DNA from: Ensifer adhaerens
GTDB lineage: Bacteria; Pseudomonadota; Alphaproteobacteria; Rhizobiales; Rhizobiaceae
Direction: 5' to 3'
Assembly: GCF_001270265.1 (NCBI RefSeq)
Contig: NZ_LGAP01000005.1
Coordinates: 62,001-126,000, forward strand
DNA: 64,000 bases
Part shown: positions 16,228 through 24,968 of the stretch, piece by piece
Position numbering within the stretch: the stretch's first letter is position 1
Layout: the number at the start of each line of letters is the position of its first letter
Made by a program: the position numbers and the translations under genes
The notes under the pieces: generated by a model
Database searches by the model: none
Seen by the model: only the letters and a program-made list of their open reading frames with translations
Told to the model about the DNA's origin: nothing

Positions 16228-16968
16228 CTATCGCCCCATCCGGGAACCGAGGCTTCGTTCGGCCGCCTGCAGGGCATCGTGGATCAGCACTGCGAGCACC
16301 GCAACGATGAGGCCGCCCTGGACGACGAAGGCAAGGTTGTTCGACTGGAGGCCGGCGATGATCACTTCACCGAGCGTTCTTGCCGCCACCGTCGAGCCGA
16401 TCGTCGCGGTTGCCAGGCTGATGACGACTGAGAGCCGGATGCCGGCGAGGATCACCGGCATCGCCAGAGGCAGTTCGATTTTCAAGAGCCGCTGGCGACC
16501 GGTCATGCCGGTGCCCCGCGCCGCCTCCATTATCGATTGCGGCAGGGTGGTCAGCCCGGTCAGAGCGTTCTCGAAGATCGGCAGGAGGCCATAGAGGAAG
16601 AGCGCGATGAGCGTCGGCTTTTCGCCGAAGCCGAAGATCGGCACGGCGAGCGCCAGCACGGCGACCGGCGGAAACGTCTGGCCGATATTCACAAGGCTGC
16701 GCGAGAGCGGCAGGAATTCTGCACCCGATGTCCGCGTCACCAGGATCGCCAAAGCCAGTGCGACCACGGTTGCGCCAGCCGTTGCAATCGCGACAGTGCG
16801 CAGATGCAGCAGCGTCAGTTGCAGCAGGCTGCCCTGATTATAGATTGCCGGCGCGTTCTCCTGCACCAGCGGCCGCAGCAGCGGCTCGAACCATTGCGGC
16901 TGAACCAGGAAAGCGATCAGAACTGTAAGAGCGAGCAGCCGAAACAGGTTGGGAAGACGCAGCATCAC
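16228..16968 (-). CDS. yehW: Glycine betaine-class ABC permease (YehW type)
   Basis: This 246-residue permease with about five or six membrane segments has the OpuC/YehW-type cytoplasmic loop EAARGTGMTGRQRLLKIELP followed by LAMPVILAGIRLSVVISLATATIG. It matches E. coli YehW (243 residues) in size and position, after the ATPase gene. Its ATG overlaps the ATPase stop by four bases. Together with the larger permease at 17900 it forms the heterodimeric channel. YehZYXW systems import glycine betaine with low affinity and are linked to osmotic or stationary-phase stress; whether this copy does so is inferred from family only. Confidence 0.88.
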   Translation of the reverse strand: MMLRLPNLFRLLALTVLIAFLVQPQWFEPLLRPLVQENAPAIYNQGSLLQLTLLHLRTVAIATAGATVVALALAILVTRTSGAEFLPLSRSLVNIGQTFPPVAVLALAVPIFGFGEKPTLIALFLYGLLPIFENALTGLTTLPQSIMEAARGTGMTGRQRLLKIELPLAMPVILAGIRLSVVISLATATIGSTVAARTLGEVIIAGLQSNNLAFVVQGGLIVAVLAVLIHDALQAAERSLGSRMGR

Positions 16969-17903
16969 GATCGTCCCGCCGCACGCTGCGCCAGACCATC
17001 AAGGCTGACCTTGCCAAGGAGAACACCATCGGGACCGACGACGGGAAGAGCCTTGCGGCCGGACCAGAGCAGCGTCGACAGGGCCTCGCGCTGGCTGGCG
17101 GCGCTCGAAATCGCCTCTCCTTCTGCCGTACCGGGTTCGACAGCACTCGCGACGGCTTCGATCGCCAGCAGCCGAAACGGGCGTTCGCCGGCCCCTATCA
17201 GGCTCTCGACGAAACCGGTCGCCGGTTTTACGAGCATCTCGGCCGGCGTTGCGTATTGCACCACTTCGCCCTTGTCCATCACCGCGATCCGGTCGGCCAG
17301 ATGGAAGGCTTCCTCCATGTCGTGCGTGACAAGGACGATTGTCGTTTCGAAATGCTTCTGGATCGCCAGCAGATCGTCCTGAGCCTTGGCGCGAATGATC
17401 GGATCGAGTGCACCGAACGGCTCATCCATCAGCAGCACCTTCGGCTCTGCCGCAAGCGCGCGGGCAACGCCGACGCGCTGCTGCTGGCCGCCGGAGAGTT
17501 CGTGCGGATAGCGCGGGCCGAACGCAGCCGGATCGAGCTGAAACAGCGTCAGCAGCTCGGCGACCTTCGCGTCGATGCGGGCGCGGTCCCAGCCGAGCAG
17601 CGTCGGCACGGTGGCGATGTTCTGCGCGACGGTTCGATGCGGAAACAGCCCGTGACCCTGGATCGCATAGCCGATCCGCCGGCGCAGCTCGTAGCCCGGC
17701 AGCGACCGGTTGTCCTCGCCGTCGAGCCTGATCTTGCCCGATGTCGGTTCGACCAGGCGATTGATCATCCGCAGCAGCGTCGTCTTGCCGGAGCCGGACG
17801 TGCCGACGATGACGGTGACCGTGCGTGGTGCGATCGTCAGGCTGACATCCCTGACGACGGTGGTTTCGCCGTAGCGCTTGGTGATGCCTTCAATCTCGAT
17901 CAT
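16965..17903 (-). CDS. yehX: Glycine betaine-class ABC ATP-binding protein (YehX type)
   Basis: This 312-residue ATPase has Walker A (VGTSGSGKTT, near residue 33), signature [15 protein letters not shown] and Walker B (VLLMDEPFGALDP). The C-terminal tail (LPVVGPDGVLLGKVSLDGL) looks like a single CBS half-motif, as in the OpuCA/ProV group, where CBS domains sense ionic strength; only a short version is present. The start ATG at 17903 overlaps the upstream permease stop (ATGA). A much longer same-frame reading upstream to 18923 runs through the yehY gene in another frame and is not real. Confidence 0.9.
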   Translation of the reverse strand: MIEIEGITKRYGETTVVRDVSLTIAPRTVTVIVGTSGSGKTTLLRMINRLVEPTSGKIRLDGEDNRSLPGYELRRRIGYAIQGHGLFPHRTVAQNIATVPTLLGWDRARIDAKVAELLTLFQLDPAAFGPRYPHELSGGQQQRVGVARALAAEPKVLLMDEPFGALDPIIRAKAQDDLLAIQKHFETTIVLVTHDMEEAFHLADRIAVMDKGEVVQYATPAEMLVKPATGFVESLIGAGERPFRLLAIEAVASAVEPGTAEGEAISSAASQREALSTLLWSGRKALPVVGPDGVLLGKVSLDGLAQRAAGRS

Positions 17904-19066
17904 GCGCTTTGCACCTGGTTGCGGTTTGGTGTGGCCATCTCGATCAAGGCATCGAGGACAATTGCGGCCGTGAACGCCAGGACGACGGTCGGAACCGCCC
18001 CGAGCAGCACCAGATCCATCGCCGTCTGCCCGACCCCCTGGAAAACGAAGACGCCGAAGCCGCCGCCACCGATCAGCGCAGCGATCGTCGCTAGTCCAAT
18101 GTTCTGAACGAGGACGATGCGAATGCCGGTGAGAATGACCGGGAAGGCCAGCGGAAATTCGATGCCGGCGAGGCGCTGGAAATCCGTCATGCCGATGCCG
18201 CGTGCCGCATCGTTGGCCTCTCTCGGCACACCGGCAAGCCCAACCACGGTATTGGCGACAACAGGCAGAAGCGAATAGAGGAAAAGGGCGACGAAGGCCG
18301 GCGCTGCGCCGATCCCGCGGATGCCGATGGCGGCGGCGCCGGGAACATGAATTGCGATCCAGCCAAGCGGCGCGATCAAAATGCCGAAAAGCGCGATCGA
18401 CGGGATCGTCTGGATCGCATTCAAGACGCCGAGCAAGCCGTCGCGCAGGCGCGTCACGCGATGGCAGAGAACGCCGACCGGAATGCCAATGATGGTTGCG
18501 GCCGCAAGCGACCCCAAGGCGAGCATCACATGCTTGCCGGCCTCGGCCCAGAACGTGTCGGCGCGGCCGGCGTATTCCTTGAGGAGCGACAGGCCGTCCC
18601 AGGTGCCTGACATCAGGACAGCGGCGATAAAACCAAGCACGCCGCAAAGAAACAGGACCCGCACCAAGGGCGACGGCCGCAGCCGGGTCAAGGCGTCGGC
18701 GGCCAGCAGACCGAGCGCAAACAGCAGAACCCAGAACCCGGAAGCCGGAGAAACACGAGCATAGCTGTTTTCGGGTGGTGTCAGGTGGCCGGCGGCAGCA
18801 CCGATGCCCAGCGCCAGGGCGGCAAGCGTCGAGAAGGCGATGGCAAGGCGCAGCGAGCTTGGCGTTTTCAGAACGGCGACAATTGCTGCAGCAATGACGA
18901 AGAGAAGGATGATGGCGGCCCACACCGGCGGCAGGGCTTCGCTGATCGACCTCGCCTCACCTGCGACGATGCGATTGGCGCGAAAGGTCGCGAAAGGCGC
19001 CAGGAATGCGCCGTAGGCGGCAAGTGCGGCAATGATCACGCCAAGCTTGTCCACGCGGAGCTGCAT
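17900..19066 (-). CDS. yehY: Glycine betaine-class ABC permease, long form (YehY type)
   Basis: This 388-residue permease is the long partner of the pair: about 150 extra N-terminal residues with four hydrophobic segments precede the standard permease domain, exactly as in E. coli YehY (385 residues). The cytoplasmic loop is DAARGIGMTDFQRLAGIEFPLAFPVILTG near residue 290 (read in parts). Gene order binding protein, long permease, ATPase, short permease matches yehZYXW. A terminator-like hairpin lies between the binding-protein gene and this start. Confidence 0.88.
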   Translation of the reverse strand: MQLRVDKLGVIIAALAAYGAFLAPFATFRANRIVAGEARSISEALPPVWAAIILLFVIAAAIVAVLKTPSSLRLAIAFSTLAALALGIGAAAGHLTPPENSYARVSPASGFWVLLFALGLLAADALTRLRPSPLVRVLFLCGVLGFIAAVLMSGTWDGLSLLKEYAGRADTFWAEAGKHVMLALGSLAAATIIGIPVGVLCHRVTRLRDGLLGVLNAIQTIPSIALFGILIAPLGWIAIHVPGAAAIGIRGIGAAPAFVALFLYSLLPVVANTVVGLAGVPREANDAARGIGMTDFQRLAGIEFPLAFPVILTGIRIVLVQNIGLATIAALIGGGGFGVFVFQGVGQTAMDLVLLGAVPTVVLAFTAAIVLDALIEMATPNRNQVQSA

Positions 19067-19122
19067 CAGATCCCTTTTTCTCGCCCGGCTTCCGCTCGAC
19101 GGACCCTGGTTGTTCTATGCTC

Positions 19123-19164
19123 AGAAAAGAAAACGCTGGCCGGATGAGCGCATCCGACCAGCGT
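19123..19164 (-). terminator. Terminator/attenuator after osmF-type gene
   Basis: A long stem with one internal bulge (ACGCTGG...GGATG at 19133-19146 pairing with CATCC...CCAGCGT at 19151-19164) is followed on the minus strand by TTTTCTTTTCT. It follows the binding-protein stop at 19182 by 17 bases. Because the permease genes continue on the same strand, it is probably a partial terminator giving more binding protein than channel. Confidence 0.75.
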
Positions 19165-19181
19165 CGAGCTTTTGCGTCAAC

Positions 19182-20093
19182 CTATTTCAGGAAGCCGTTC
19201 TTCTTCAGGAAGTCTTCGGCAACCGTCTTGGCCGGCTCGCCGCCGACCTGGACGCGGCCATTCAGTTCCTGAAGCGTCACCAGGTCGAGTTTCTCGAAAA
19301 CCGGCTTCAGCAGGGTCTCGATCTTAGGGTTCTCCTTCAGCACCGCCTCGCGAATGATCGGAGTCGGCTGGTAGACCGGCTGCACTGCCTTGTCGTCCTC
19401 GAGGACCACGAGGCCGGAGGGCGCGATACCACCATCGGTTCCGTAGACCATCGCGGCATTGGCGCCATTCGTCTGGTTGGCCGCCGCAGCGATCGTCGCC
19501 GCCGTATCACCACCGGAGAGGGTGATGAGTTGCTCCGGCTTCAGCGTGAAGGCATAGGTCGTCTGGAATGCGGGAAGAGCTGCGGCCGAGTTGACGAACT
19601 CGGACGATGCGGCGAGCACGACGTTTCCGCCGCCAGCGACATATTTGCCGAAATCAGACAGCGTCTTCAACTTGTTGGCCTCGGCCACATCCTTGCGTAG
19701 CCCGATCGCCCAGGTGTTGTTGGCGGGCGACGGCGTCAGCCAGACGATCTTGTTGGCATCATAGTCGAGCTTCTTGGCGGACTCGTAGGCCTTCGCCGCG
19801 TCCTTCCAGACCGGGTCATCCGCCTTTTCGAAAAAGAAGGCGGCATTGCCCGTGTATTCCGGATAGATGTCGATCTCGCCGGCGGTAATCGCCTTGCGCA
19901 CCACCGGCGTGGCACCGAGCTGCACCCGGTCCACCGTCTTGATATCATTGGCATTCAACACGGCCAGGATGATGTTGCCGAGCACACCGCCCTCCGTATC
20001 GATCTTCGAGGACACCACAACGTCGGCGTTGGCGGCCGCTGCGGTGAGCGTGAAGGCAAAGGCTGTCCCGATAAGCAGTTTGGTCAGGCGCAT
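19182..20093 (-). CDS. osmF: Glycine betaine-class substrate-binding protein (YehZ/OsmF type)
   Basis: This 303-residue periplasmic binding protein has the signal peptide MRLTKLLIGTAFAFTLTAAAANA. The mature sequence starts DVVVSSKIDTEGGVLGNIIL and includes PVVRKAITAGEIDIYPEYTGNAAFFF, typical of the OpuAC/OsmF domain that binds quaternary ammonium compounds. E. coli YehZ has 305 residues. I start at ATG 20093, which has GGGAGA at the right distance; a start at 20156 would add 21 residues before the signal peptide. It is the first gene of the operon and is followed by a terminator-like hairpin. Confidence 0.9.
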   Translation of the reverse strand: MRLTKLLIGTAFAFTLTAAAANADVVVSSKIDTEGGVLGNIILAVLNANDIKTVDRVQLGATPVVRKAITAGEIDIYPEYTGNAAFFFEKADDPVWKDAAKAYESAKKLDYDANKIVWLTPSPANNTWAIGLRKDVAEANKLKTLSDFGKYVAGGGNVVLAASSEFVNSAAALPAFQTTYAFTLKPEQLITLSGGDTAATIAAAANQTNGANAAMVYGTDGGIAPSGLVVLEDDKAVQPVYQPTPIIREAVLKENPKIETLLKPVFEKLDLVTLQELNGRVQVGGEPAKTVAEDFLKKNGFLK

Positions 20094-20429
20094 GGAGTTC
20101 TCCCTCGAAATTCGGTCCCGCAGTTTGATCACGGAATATTCGCGTCGTCCGGGCAAGCCATTCCATATATGTCAGTCTTCGACGAAAAATAGAGCTGCAC
20201 GCAGAGAGTGCGGCACGCGAAAAATTCCAAACGTCGAGTGACGCCATCGAAAGCATAGACTACTGCCTGAGGCGACACACGATTGGGCGTTGCAATCGGC
20301 AGCGTTGTCGGCCACTCTGATTGAGGCCCGCCAGAAACATCCGCTTTCACTCTTGGTTGCGATGCCGCTCGATCCGAACCGCTTGGGGGCTGGCGGCGCG
20401 GGTGCGCCCGGCGAACGTTCGGGGAATTG
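20094..20429. other. Intergenic region without a gene (336 bp)
   Basis: This divergent spacer must hold the promoters of the osmF-type operon (minus) and of the DUF4126 gene (plus). I found no convincing paired -35/-10 boxes, no clear palindrome and no convincing small ORF. Good ribosome-binding sites are present at both ends (GGGAGA before 20093, GGGGAA before 20430). Confidence 0.5.
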
Positions 20430-20897
20430 ATGTCGATCTATCTTCTCGCGCTTCTTATTGGCGTGGTCGCCGGCCTTCGCACAATGACAGCACCTGCTGC
20501 CGTCAGCATTGCCGCTGCCGCCGGCTGGCTGCCGCTTTCCGGCACCTGGGCAACCTTCATGGGCTTCCGGTTCACGCCCTATATCTTCGGGCTCCTGGCC
20601 CTGGTCGAATTCGTCACCGACCAGTTGCCGAGCACGCCGAGCCGCAAGGTACCGCAGCAGTTCGGCACACGCATCGTCAGCGGCGGTTTCTGCGGTGCGG
20701 TCCTTGGCACTGCCGGCGGCTCGCTGATCGGCGGCTTGATTGCCGGCATTATCGGCGCAGTGATCGGAACGCTTGGCGGCTATGAGGCGCGCAAGCGGCT
20801 TGTCGCAGCGACCGGCGGCAAGGACCTGCCGATCGCGCTGCTCGAAGACGTCGTTGCGGTGCTGCTCGCACTTTGGGTGGTGTCCTCGGTGCTATGA
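20430..20897 (+). CDS. DUF4126 family membrane protein
   Basis: This 155-residue protein is almost wholly hydrophobic, with about four or five membrane segments and many glycines (GAVLGTAGGSLIGGLIAGIIGAVIG stretch near residues 90-115, glycine-zipper-like). The sequence around GVVAGLRTMTAPAAVSIAA and VEFVTDQLPSTPSRKV is what I associate with DUF4126, a family of unknown function. I use ATG 20430; a TTG one codon earlier is possible. Its stop overlaps the ATG of the flavoprotein gene by four bases, so the two are made together. Confidence 0.75.
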   Translation: MSIYLLALLIGVVAGLRTMTAPAAVSIAAAAGWLPLSGTWATFMGFRFTPYIFGLLALVEFVTDQLPSTPSRKVPQQFGTRIVSGGFCGAVLGTAGGSLIGGLIAGIIGAVIGTLGGYEARKRLVAATGGKDLPIALLEDVVAVLLALWVVSSVL

Positions 20898-22270
20898 CAA
20901 AACATTTCGACGCCATCATCATCGGCGCTGGCCAGGCGGGACCATCATTGGCCAGCCGTCTGGCCGCTACGGGCAAGACGGTCGCGCTTGTCGAGCGCAA
21001 ACTCTTCGGCGGCACCTGCGTCAACACCGGCTGCATGCCGACCAAGGCGATGGTCGCGAGCGCCTACGCCGTGCACATGGCACGCCGCGGCGCCGACTTC
21101 GGCGTGACGACCGGCCCGGTTTCTGTCGATTTCAAGCGCGTCATGGCACGAAAGGACAAGGTGCGTACCGACGCCCGTTCGGGCGTCGAAAGCTGGCTCA
21201 AGGGGATGGAGAACTGTACCGTCTTTGAAGGCCATGCCCGATTTGAGGACCCGCACACGATCCAGGTCGGCGAGCAAAGCCTCAGCGCCGACCAGATCTT
21301 TCTGAACACCGGCGGGCGGGCGGCGACGCCGGACTTTCCGGGTGTCGGCGACGTGCCGTTCCTCACCAATGTGTCGATGTTGGACCTCGACGTTCTTCCC
21401 AGGCATCTCGTCATCGTCGGCGGTAGCTACATCGGTCTTGAATTCGCACAGATGTTCCGCCGCTTCGGCTCCGAAGTGACGGTGATCGAGAAAGGCCCGA
21501 GGCTTATTGCGCGCGAAGACCCTGACGTCTCCGATGCCGTTCTTGCGATCCTTGAGAAGGAGGGCATTCGGTTTCGGCTCAATGCCGAATGCATCCGCTT
21601 CACCAGGCAAGGCGCGGATGTCGCCGCCGGCGTCGACTGTACCTCCGGCGCGCCCGAGGTCATCGGCTCGCATCTGCTGCTTGCGACCGGACGCCGCCCA
21701 AACACCGACGATCTCGGGCTCGACAGGGCGGGCGTGAAGACCGATGCGCGCGGCTATGTCGAGGTTGACGACGCCTTGTGCACGAATGTGCCGCATATCT
21801 TCGCCATGGGCGACTGCAACGGGCGCGGCGCCTTCACCCACACTGCCTATAACGACTTCGAGATCGTGGCTGCCAACCTGCTTGACGGCGAGCCGCGGCG
21901 CGTCAGCGACCGCATCTCCACCTATGCGCTCTATATCGATCCGCCGCTCGGGCGTGCCGGCATGAGCGAGACCGAGGCGCGCAAGACTGGCCGAAACATC
22001 GCCGTCGGTAGGCGGCCGATGACCCGCGTCGGCCGTGCGGTCGAGAAGGGTGAAACCGAAGGATTTATGAAAGTGGTCGTCGACGCCGACAGCAAGGAAA
22101 TCCTCGGTGCGTCGATCCTGGGCACCGGTGGCGACGAAGCGGTTCAGAGCATTCTCGACGTCATGTATGCCAAGAAGCCCTACACCACGATCACCCATGC
22201 CATGCACATTCACCCGACGGTGTCGGAGCTCATCCCGACGGTCTTCGGCGACCTCGCACCGGCAAGCTGA
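20894..22270 (+). CDS. FAD-dependent pyridine nucleotide-disulfide oxidoreductase (MerA/RclA-like)
   Basis: This 458-residue flavoprotein of the class I disulfide reductase family has FAD-binding IIIGAGQAGPSLASRLAA at the N-terminus, the redox-active cysteine pair in GGTCVNTGCMPTKA (about residues 42-47), NAD(P)-binding IVGGSYIGLEFAQMFRRFG near residue 175, GDCNGRGAFTH with the second FAD contact, and the C-terminal dimer motif HIHPTVSELIPT. It lacks the N-terminal metal domain and C-terminal Cys-Cys of true mercuric reductases, so the substrate is unknown; RclA-like proteins act in oxidant or metal stress. ATG 20894 overlaps the DUF4126 stop. Confidence 0.88.
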   Translation: MTKHFDAIIIGAGQAGPSLASRLAATGKTVALVERKLFGGTCVNTGCMPTKAMVASAYAVHMARRGADFGVTTGPVSVDFKRVMARKDKVRTDARSGVESWLKGMENCTVFEGHARFEDPHTIQVGEQSLSADQIFLNTGGRAATPDFPGVGDVPFLTNVSMLDLDVLPRHLVIVGGSYIGLEFAQMFRRFGSEVTVIEKGPRLIAREDPDVSDAVLAILEKEGIRFRLNAECIRFTRQGADVAAGVDCTSGAPEVIGSHLLLATGRRPNTDDLGLDRAGVKTDARGYVEVDDALCTNVPHIFAMGDCNGRGAFTHTAYNDFEIVAANLLDGEPRRVSDRISTYALYIDPPLGRAGMSETEARKTGRNIAVGRRPMTRVGRAVEKGETEGFMKVVVDADSKEILGASILGTGGDEAVQSILDVMYAKKPYTTITHAMHIHPTVSELIPTVFGDLAPAS

Positions 22271-22290
22271 CGGTCGGAAGGCCGACCGTC
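22269..22290. terminator. Bidirectional-type terminator hairpin
   Basis: GACGGTCGG (22269-22277) and CCGACCGTC (22282-22290) form a perfect 9-bp stem with a 4-nt loop between the convergent flavoprotein and M20 genes, overlapping the flavoprotein stop. No strong T-run on either side. Confidence 0.6.
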
Positions 22291-22300
22291 AGGCCTCCAG

Positions 22301-23452
22301 TCACACCAGTGCAGAGCGCGCGAGATGGTAGAAATACATCGCACCGCGCTCGAGGATGTCGTCGTTGAAGTCGTAACGCGTCGTGTGGAGCCCACTTGAG
22401 TCACCATTGCCGATCAGCACATAGGCGCCGGGAACCTCTTCCAACAGGAAAGAAAAGTCCTCGCTGCCCATCAGCGGCTGGGCGAGTTCGACAAACGACT
22501 CCTCGCCGAATTTTTCGATGATCACGGCGCGCGCCTCACCGACCGCATCCGCGTTGTTGATGGTCGCGGGATAGCCGACCTGCCAGCCGAAGGTGACATC
22601 GACATTGAAACTCTGCGCCTGGAACTGGGCGATCTGCTCGACGCGCTCCTGCAACTGTTTACGAACGACCGGGTCGGTTGCCCGCATGCTGATCTCCAGC
22701 ACGGCCGTGTCGGGAATGATGTTCGAGGCAGAGCCCGATTGGAACGAGCCGACGGTGACCACCGAAGGCTGATGCGGCGAGACGTTGCGCGACACGAGCG
22801 TCTGCAGCGCCATGACGATGCTGGAGCCGACGACGACGGGATCGACCGTCAGTTCCGGCTGCGCCCCATGGCCGCCCTTGCCCTTGATCGTCAGCGTCAG
22901 CACGTCAATCGACGCGGCCACGGCGCCCGCACGCGTCGAGAAGGTGCCGGCCTGCAGACCCGGCCAGTTGTGAAGCGCAAAGACGCGCTCGCAGGGAAAC
23001 CGCTTGAACAGGCCATCCTCGATCATCAGCTTGCCGCCGCCGAAATTTTCTTCGGCCGGCTGGAAGATCAGATGCACGGCGCCGTTGAAGCTTTCATCCT
23101 GCGACAGTAACCAGGCAGCACCCAGCAGCATGCTCGTGTGGCCATCATGGCCACAGGCATGCATCGCGCCGGGATGCTTGCTTTGATAGGCAAGACCGGT
23201 TTCCTCCTGCATCGGCAGCGCATCCATGTCAGCGCGAAAACCGATCGAACGGTTGCTGTTGCCGCGCTTCAGCGTCGCGACCATGCCGGTCGTCGCCAGT
23301 CCGCGTGTCACTTCGAAACCCCAGGACTGCAGCAGGCCGGCAACGAATTCCGAAGTCTTCACTTCGGACAAGCCGATTTCGGGCATCTCGTGCAGTTTGT
23401 GGCGGATGTTGACGAGTTCGGGCAGGAATTCCGCCAAGGTTGCGTCGCGCAT
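22301..23452 (-). CDS. M20 family amidohydrolase (N-acyl amino acid hydrolase type)
   Basis: This 383-residue metal-dependent amidohydrolase of the M20D (hippurate hydrolase/IAA-amino acid hydrolase/AmaA) group has the metal motifs FRADMDALPMQE, HACGHDGHTSMLLGAA (about residues 98-113) and PAEENFGGGKLMIEDG; GKGGHGAQPELTVDP marks the dimerisation domain, and GSEDFSFLLEEVPGAY the C-terminal ligand. It would release an amino acid from an N-acyl or amide conjugate in the cytoplasm. It is the last gene of the arginine-family operon, 10 bases after the ATPase gene, suggesting the importer also brings in conjugated amino acids. Confidence 0.88.
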   Translation of the reverse strand: MRDATLAEFLPELVNIRHKLHEMPEIGLSEVKTSEFVAGLLQSWGFEVTRGLATTGMVATLKRGNSNRSIGFRADMDALPMQEETGLAYQSKHPGAMHACGHDGHTSMLLGAAWLLSQDESFNGAVHLIFQPAEENFGGGKLMIEDGLFKRFPCERVFALHNWPGLQAGTFSTRAGAVAASIDVLTLTIKGKGGHGAQPELTVDPVVVGSSIVMALQTLVSRNVSPHQPSVVTVGSFQSGSASNIIPDTAVLEISMRATDPVVRKQLQERVEQIAQFQAQSFNVDVTFGWQVGYPATINNADAVGEARAVIIEKFGEESFVELAQPLMGSEDFSFLLEEVPGAYVLIGNGDSSGLHTTRYDFNDDILERGAMYFYHLARSALV

Positions 23453-23462
23453 GGTTCTCTCC

Positions 23463-24227
23463 TCAGGCCATCTGCAGGAACTGGCGCAGGCGCGCCGATT
23501 TCGGATCGCGCATGACCTGTGACGGGGCGCCGCGTTCCTCGACGAGCCCCTTGTGAAGGAAGATGACTTCGCTTGAGATCTCCCGCGCCAGCGACATTTC
23601 GTGCGTCACCATCACCATGGTGCGCCCCTCCTCCGCCAGTTTCTTGATGACCAGCAGCACCTCGTTGACGAGTTCCGGGTCGAGCGCCGAGGTCGGCTCG
23701 TCGAAGAGCATGACATCGGGCTTCATCGCCAAAGCCCGGGCGATTGCCGCGCGTTGCTGCTGGCCGCCCGAAAGCTGGTTGGGATAGTGATCGCGCTTCG
23801 GCGTGATGCCGACCTTCTCCATCAGCACTTCCGCCTCGCCGACGGCGTCCTTGCGCGTCATGCCGAGCACATGCATCGGACCTTCGATGATGTTTTCGAG
23901 GATGGTCTTGTGCGACCAGAGATTGAAGCTCTGGAACACCATGCCGAGACGGGTGCGGATATGCTCGAGCTGCCGCTTGTCTGCGGCAACGAGCTTGCCG
24001 TCCTTGCCCTTCAAGGTCCGGATCACTTCGCCCGACACCGAGATTTCCCCCTCGTCCGGCGTCTCGAGATAGTTGATGCAGCGCAGCAGCGTGCTTTTGC
24101 CCGAGCCGCTGCTGCCGATCAGCGAAATGACATCGCCGGATCTCGCTTCGAACGAAACGCCCTTGAGCACCTCGACCGAGCCGAAGCTCTTGTGGATGTT
24201 CTTCACAGACAGTGCGGTTGCGACCAT
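23463..24227 (-). CDS. Polar amino acid ABC transporter ATP-binding protein (HisP type)
   Basis: This 254-residue ATPase of the polar amino acid (PAAT) family has Walker A ([12 protein letters not shown], about residue 37), signature [15 protein letters not shown], Walker B ([14 protein letters not shown]) and the switch histidine in [11 protein letters not shown]. The insertion [22 protein letters not shown] near residue 70 is typical of HisP/OccP. It works with the two permeases just upstream to import basic amino acids or derivatives. The context (DDAH, CtlX, OCD) suggests arginine, methylarginine, citrulline or ornithine. Confidence 0.93.
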   Translation of the reverse strand: MVATALSVKNIHKSFGSVEVLKGVSFEARSGDVISLIGSSGSGKSTLLRCINYLETPDEGEISVSGEVIRTLKGKDGKLVAADKRQLEHIRTRLGMVFQSFNLWSHKTILENIIEGPMHVLGMTRKDAVGEAEVLMEKVGITPKRDHYPNQLSGGQQQRAAIARALAMKPDVMLFDEPTSALDPELVNEVLLVIKKLAEEGRTMVMVTHEMSLAREISSEVIFLHKGLVEERGAPSQVMRDPKSARLRQFLQMA

Positions 24228-24263
24228 CGTCGTTCCTCCCGTGGCGCCTTGCGCGCCTTGTGC

Positions 24264-24968
24264 TTATGCCTTCGCCGTACGGTAGCGGGTCAGCCGCTTT
24301 TCGACGACGTTCATCACCCGCGTCAGGATGAAGACGACGGTGAAATAAATGATGCCGGCCGCGATCAACGGCTCGAAGATCAAGAGCGACTGGCGCTGCA
24401 GCATACGTGCGGTGCCCATGACCTCGAGAATGGTGATCGTCGAGGCGAGCGAGGTCGTCTTCAACAGGATGATGAGATCACCCGTCAGAACCGGCAGGCA
24501 GGAACGCAGCGCCTGCGGCAGCGTGATGCGTCTGAGGATCAGCGACGACCGCATGCCGATCGACTTCGCCGCCTCGATCTGCCCGCCCGGGATCGCCTTG
24601 ATCGCACCGCGGATGACTTCCGCGTTGTAGGCCGCCTGATTGAGGCTGAGCGCGAAGATCGCATACCACAGGCCGTCGCGAAGATAGGGCCACAGGAAGC
24701 TGTGGCGAACCCAGGTTCCAGGCAGGACCTGTCCGAGGCCATAATAGACGAGGTAGATCTGCACGAGCAGCGGCGTGCCGCGGAACGCGAACGTGAAGAC
24801 ATAGGCCGGCATCGACAGGATGCGGCGGGTCGAAAGCCGCGCGAGCGCGACAAGCGTGCCGATGGCCAGGCCGAAGACGCCGGCAACGGCCGTCAAAAGC
24901 AGCGTCAGCGGGGTTGCCTTGATGAGCGCCGGCAGGAAGCCGATAACGTTGGAGATCGTTTCCATCAA
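24264..24968 (-). CDS. Polar amino acid ABC permease (HisM type)
   Basis: This 234-residue inner-membrane permease has the PAAT loop EAAKSIGMRSSLILRRITLPQALRSCLP near residues 130-158 (read in parts) and GTPLLVQIYLVYYGL in the middle, which is highly typical. It has about five membrane segments. Its start overlaps the HisQ-type stop by four bases (ATGA), so the two permeases are translated together and form the heterodimeric channel. The ATPase gene follows after 36 bases. Confidence 0.92.
   Translation of the reverse strand: MMETISNVIGFLPALIKATPLTLLLTAVAGVFGLAIGTLVALARLSTRRILSMPAYVFTFAFRGTPLLVQIYLVYYGLGQVLPGTWVRHSFLWPYLRDGLWYAIFALSLNQAAYNAEVIRGAIKAIPGGQIEAAKSIGMRSSLILRRITLPQALRSCLPVLTGDLIILLKTTSLASTITILEVMGTARMLQRQSLLIFEPLIAAGIIYFTVVFILTRVMNVVEKRLTRYRTAKA

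Noticed and set aside
16965-18923. 652-residue reading of the YehX-type ATPase
   Set aside because: The part upstream of 17903 lies inside the YehY-type permease gene in another frame and is low-complexity Arg-rich; the true start is the ATGA overlap.
20157-20429. Possible RNA gene or riboswitch in the longest spacer
   Set aside because: No strong stem, conserved riboswitch core or terminator was seen.
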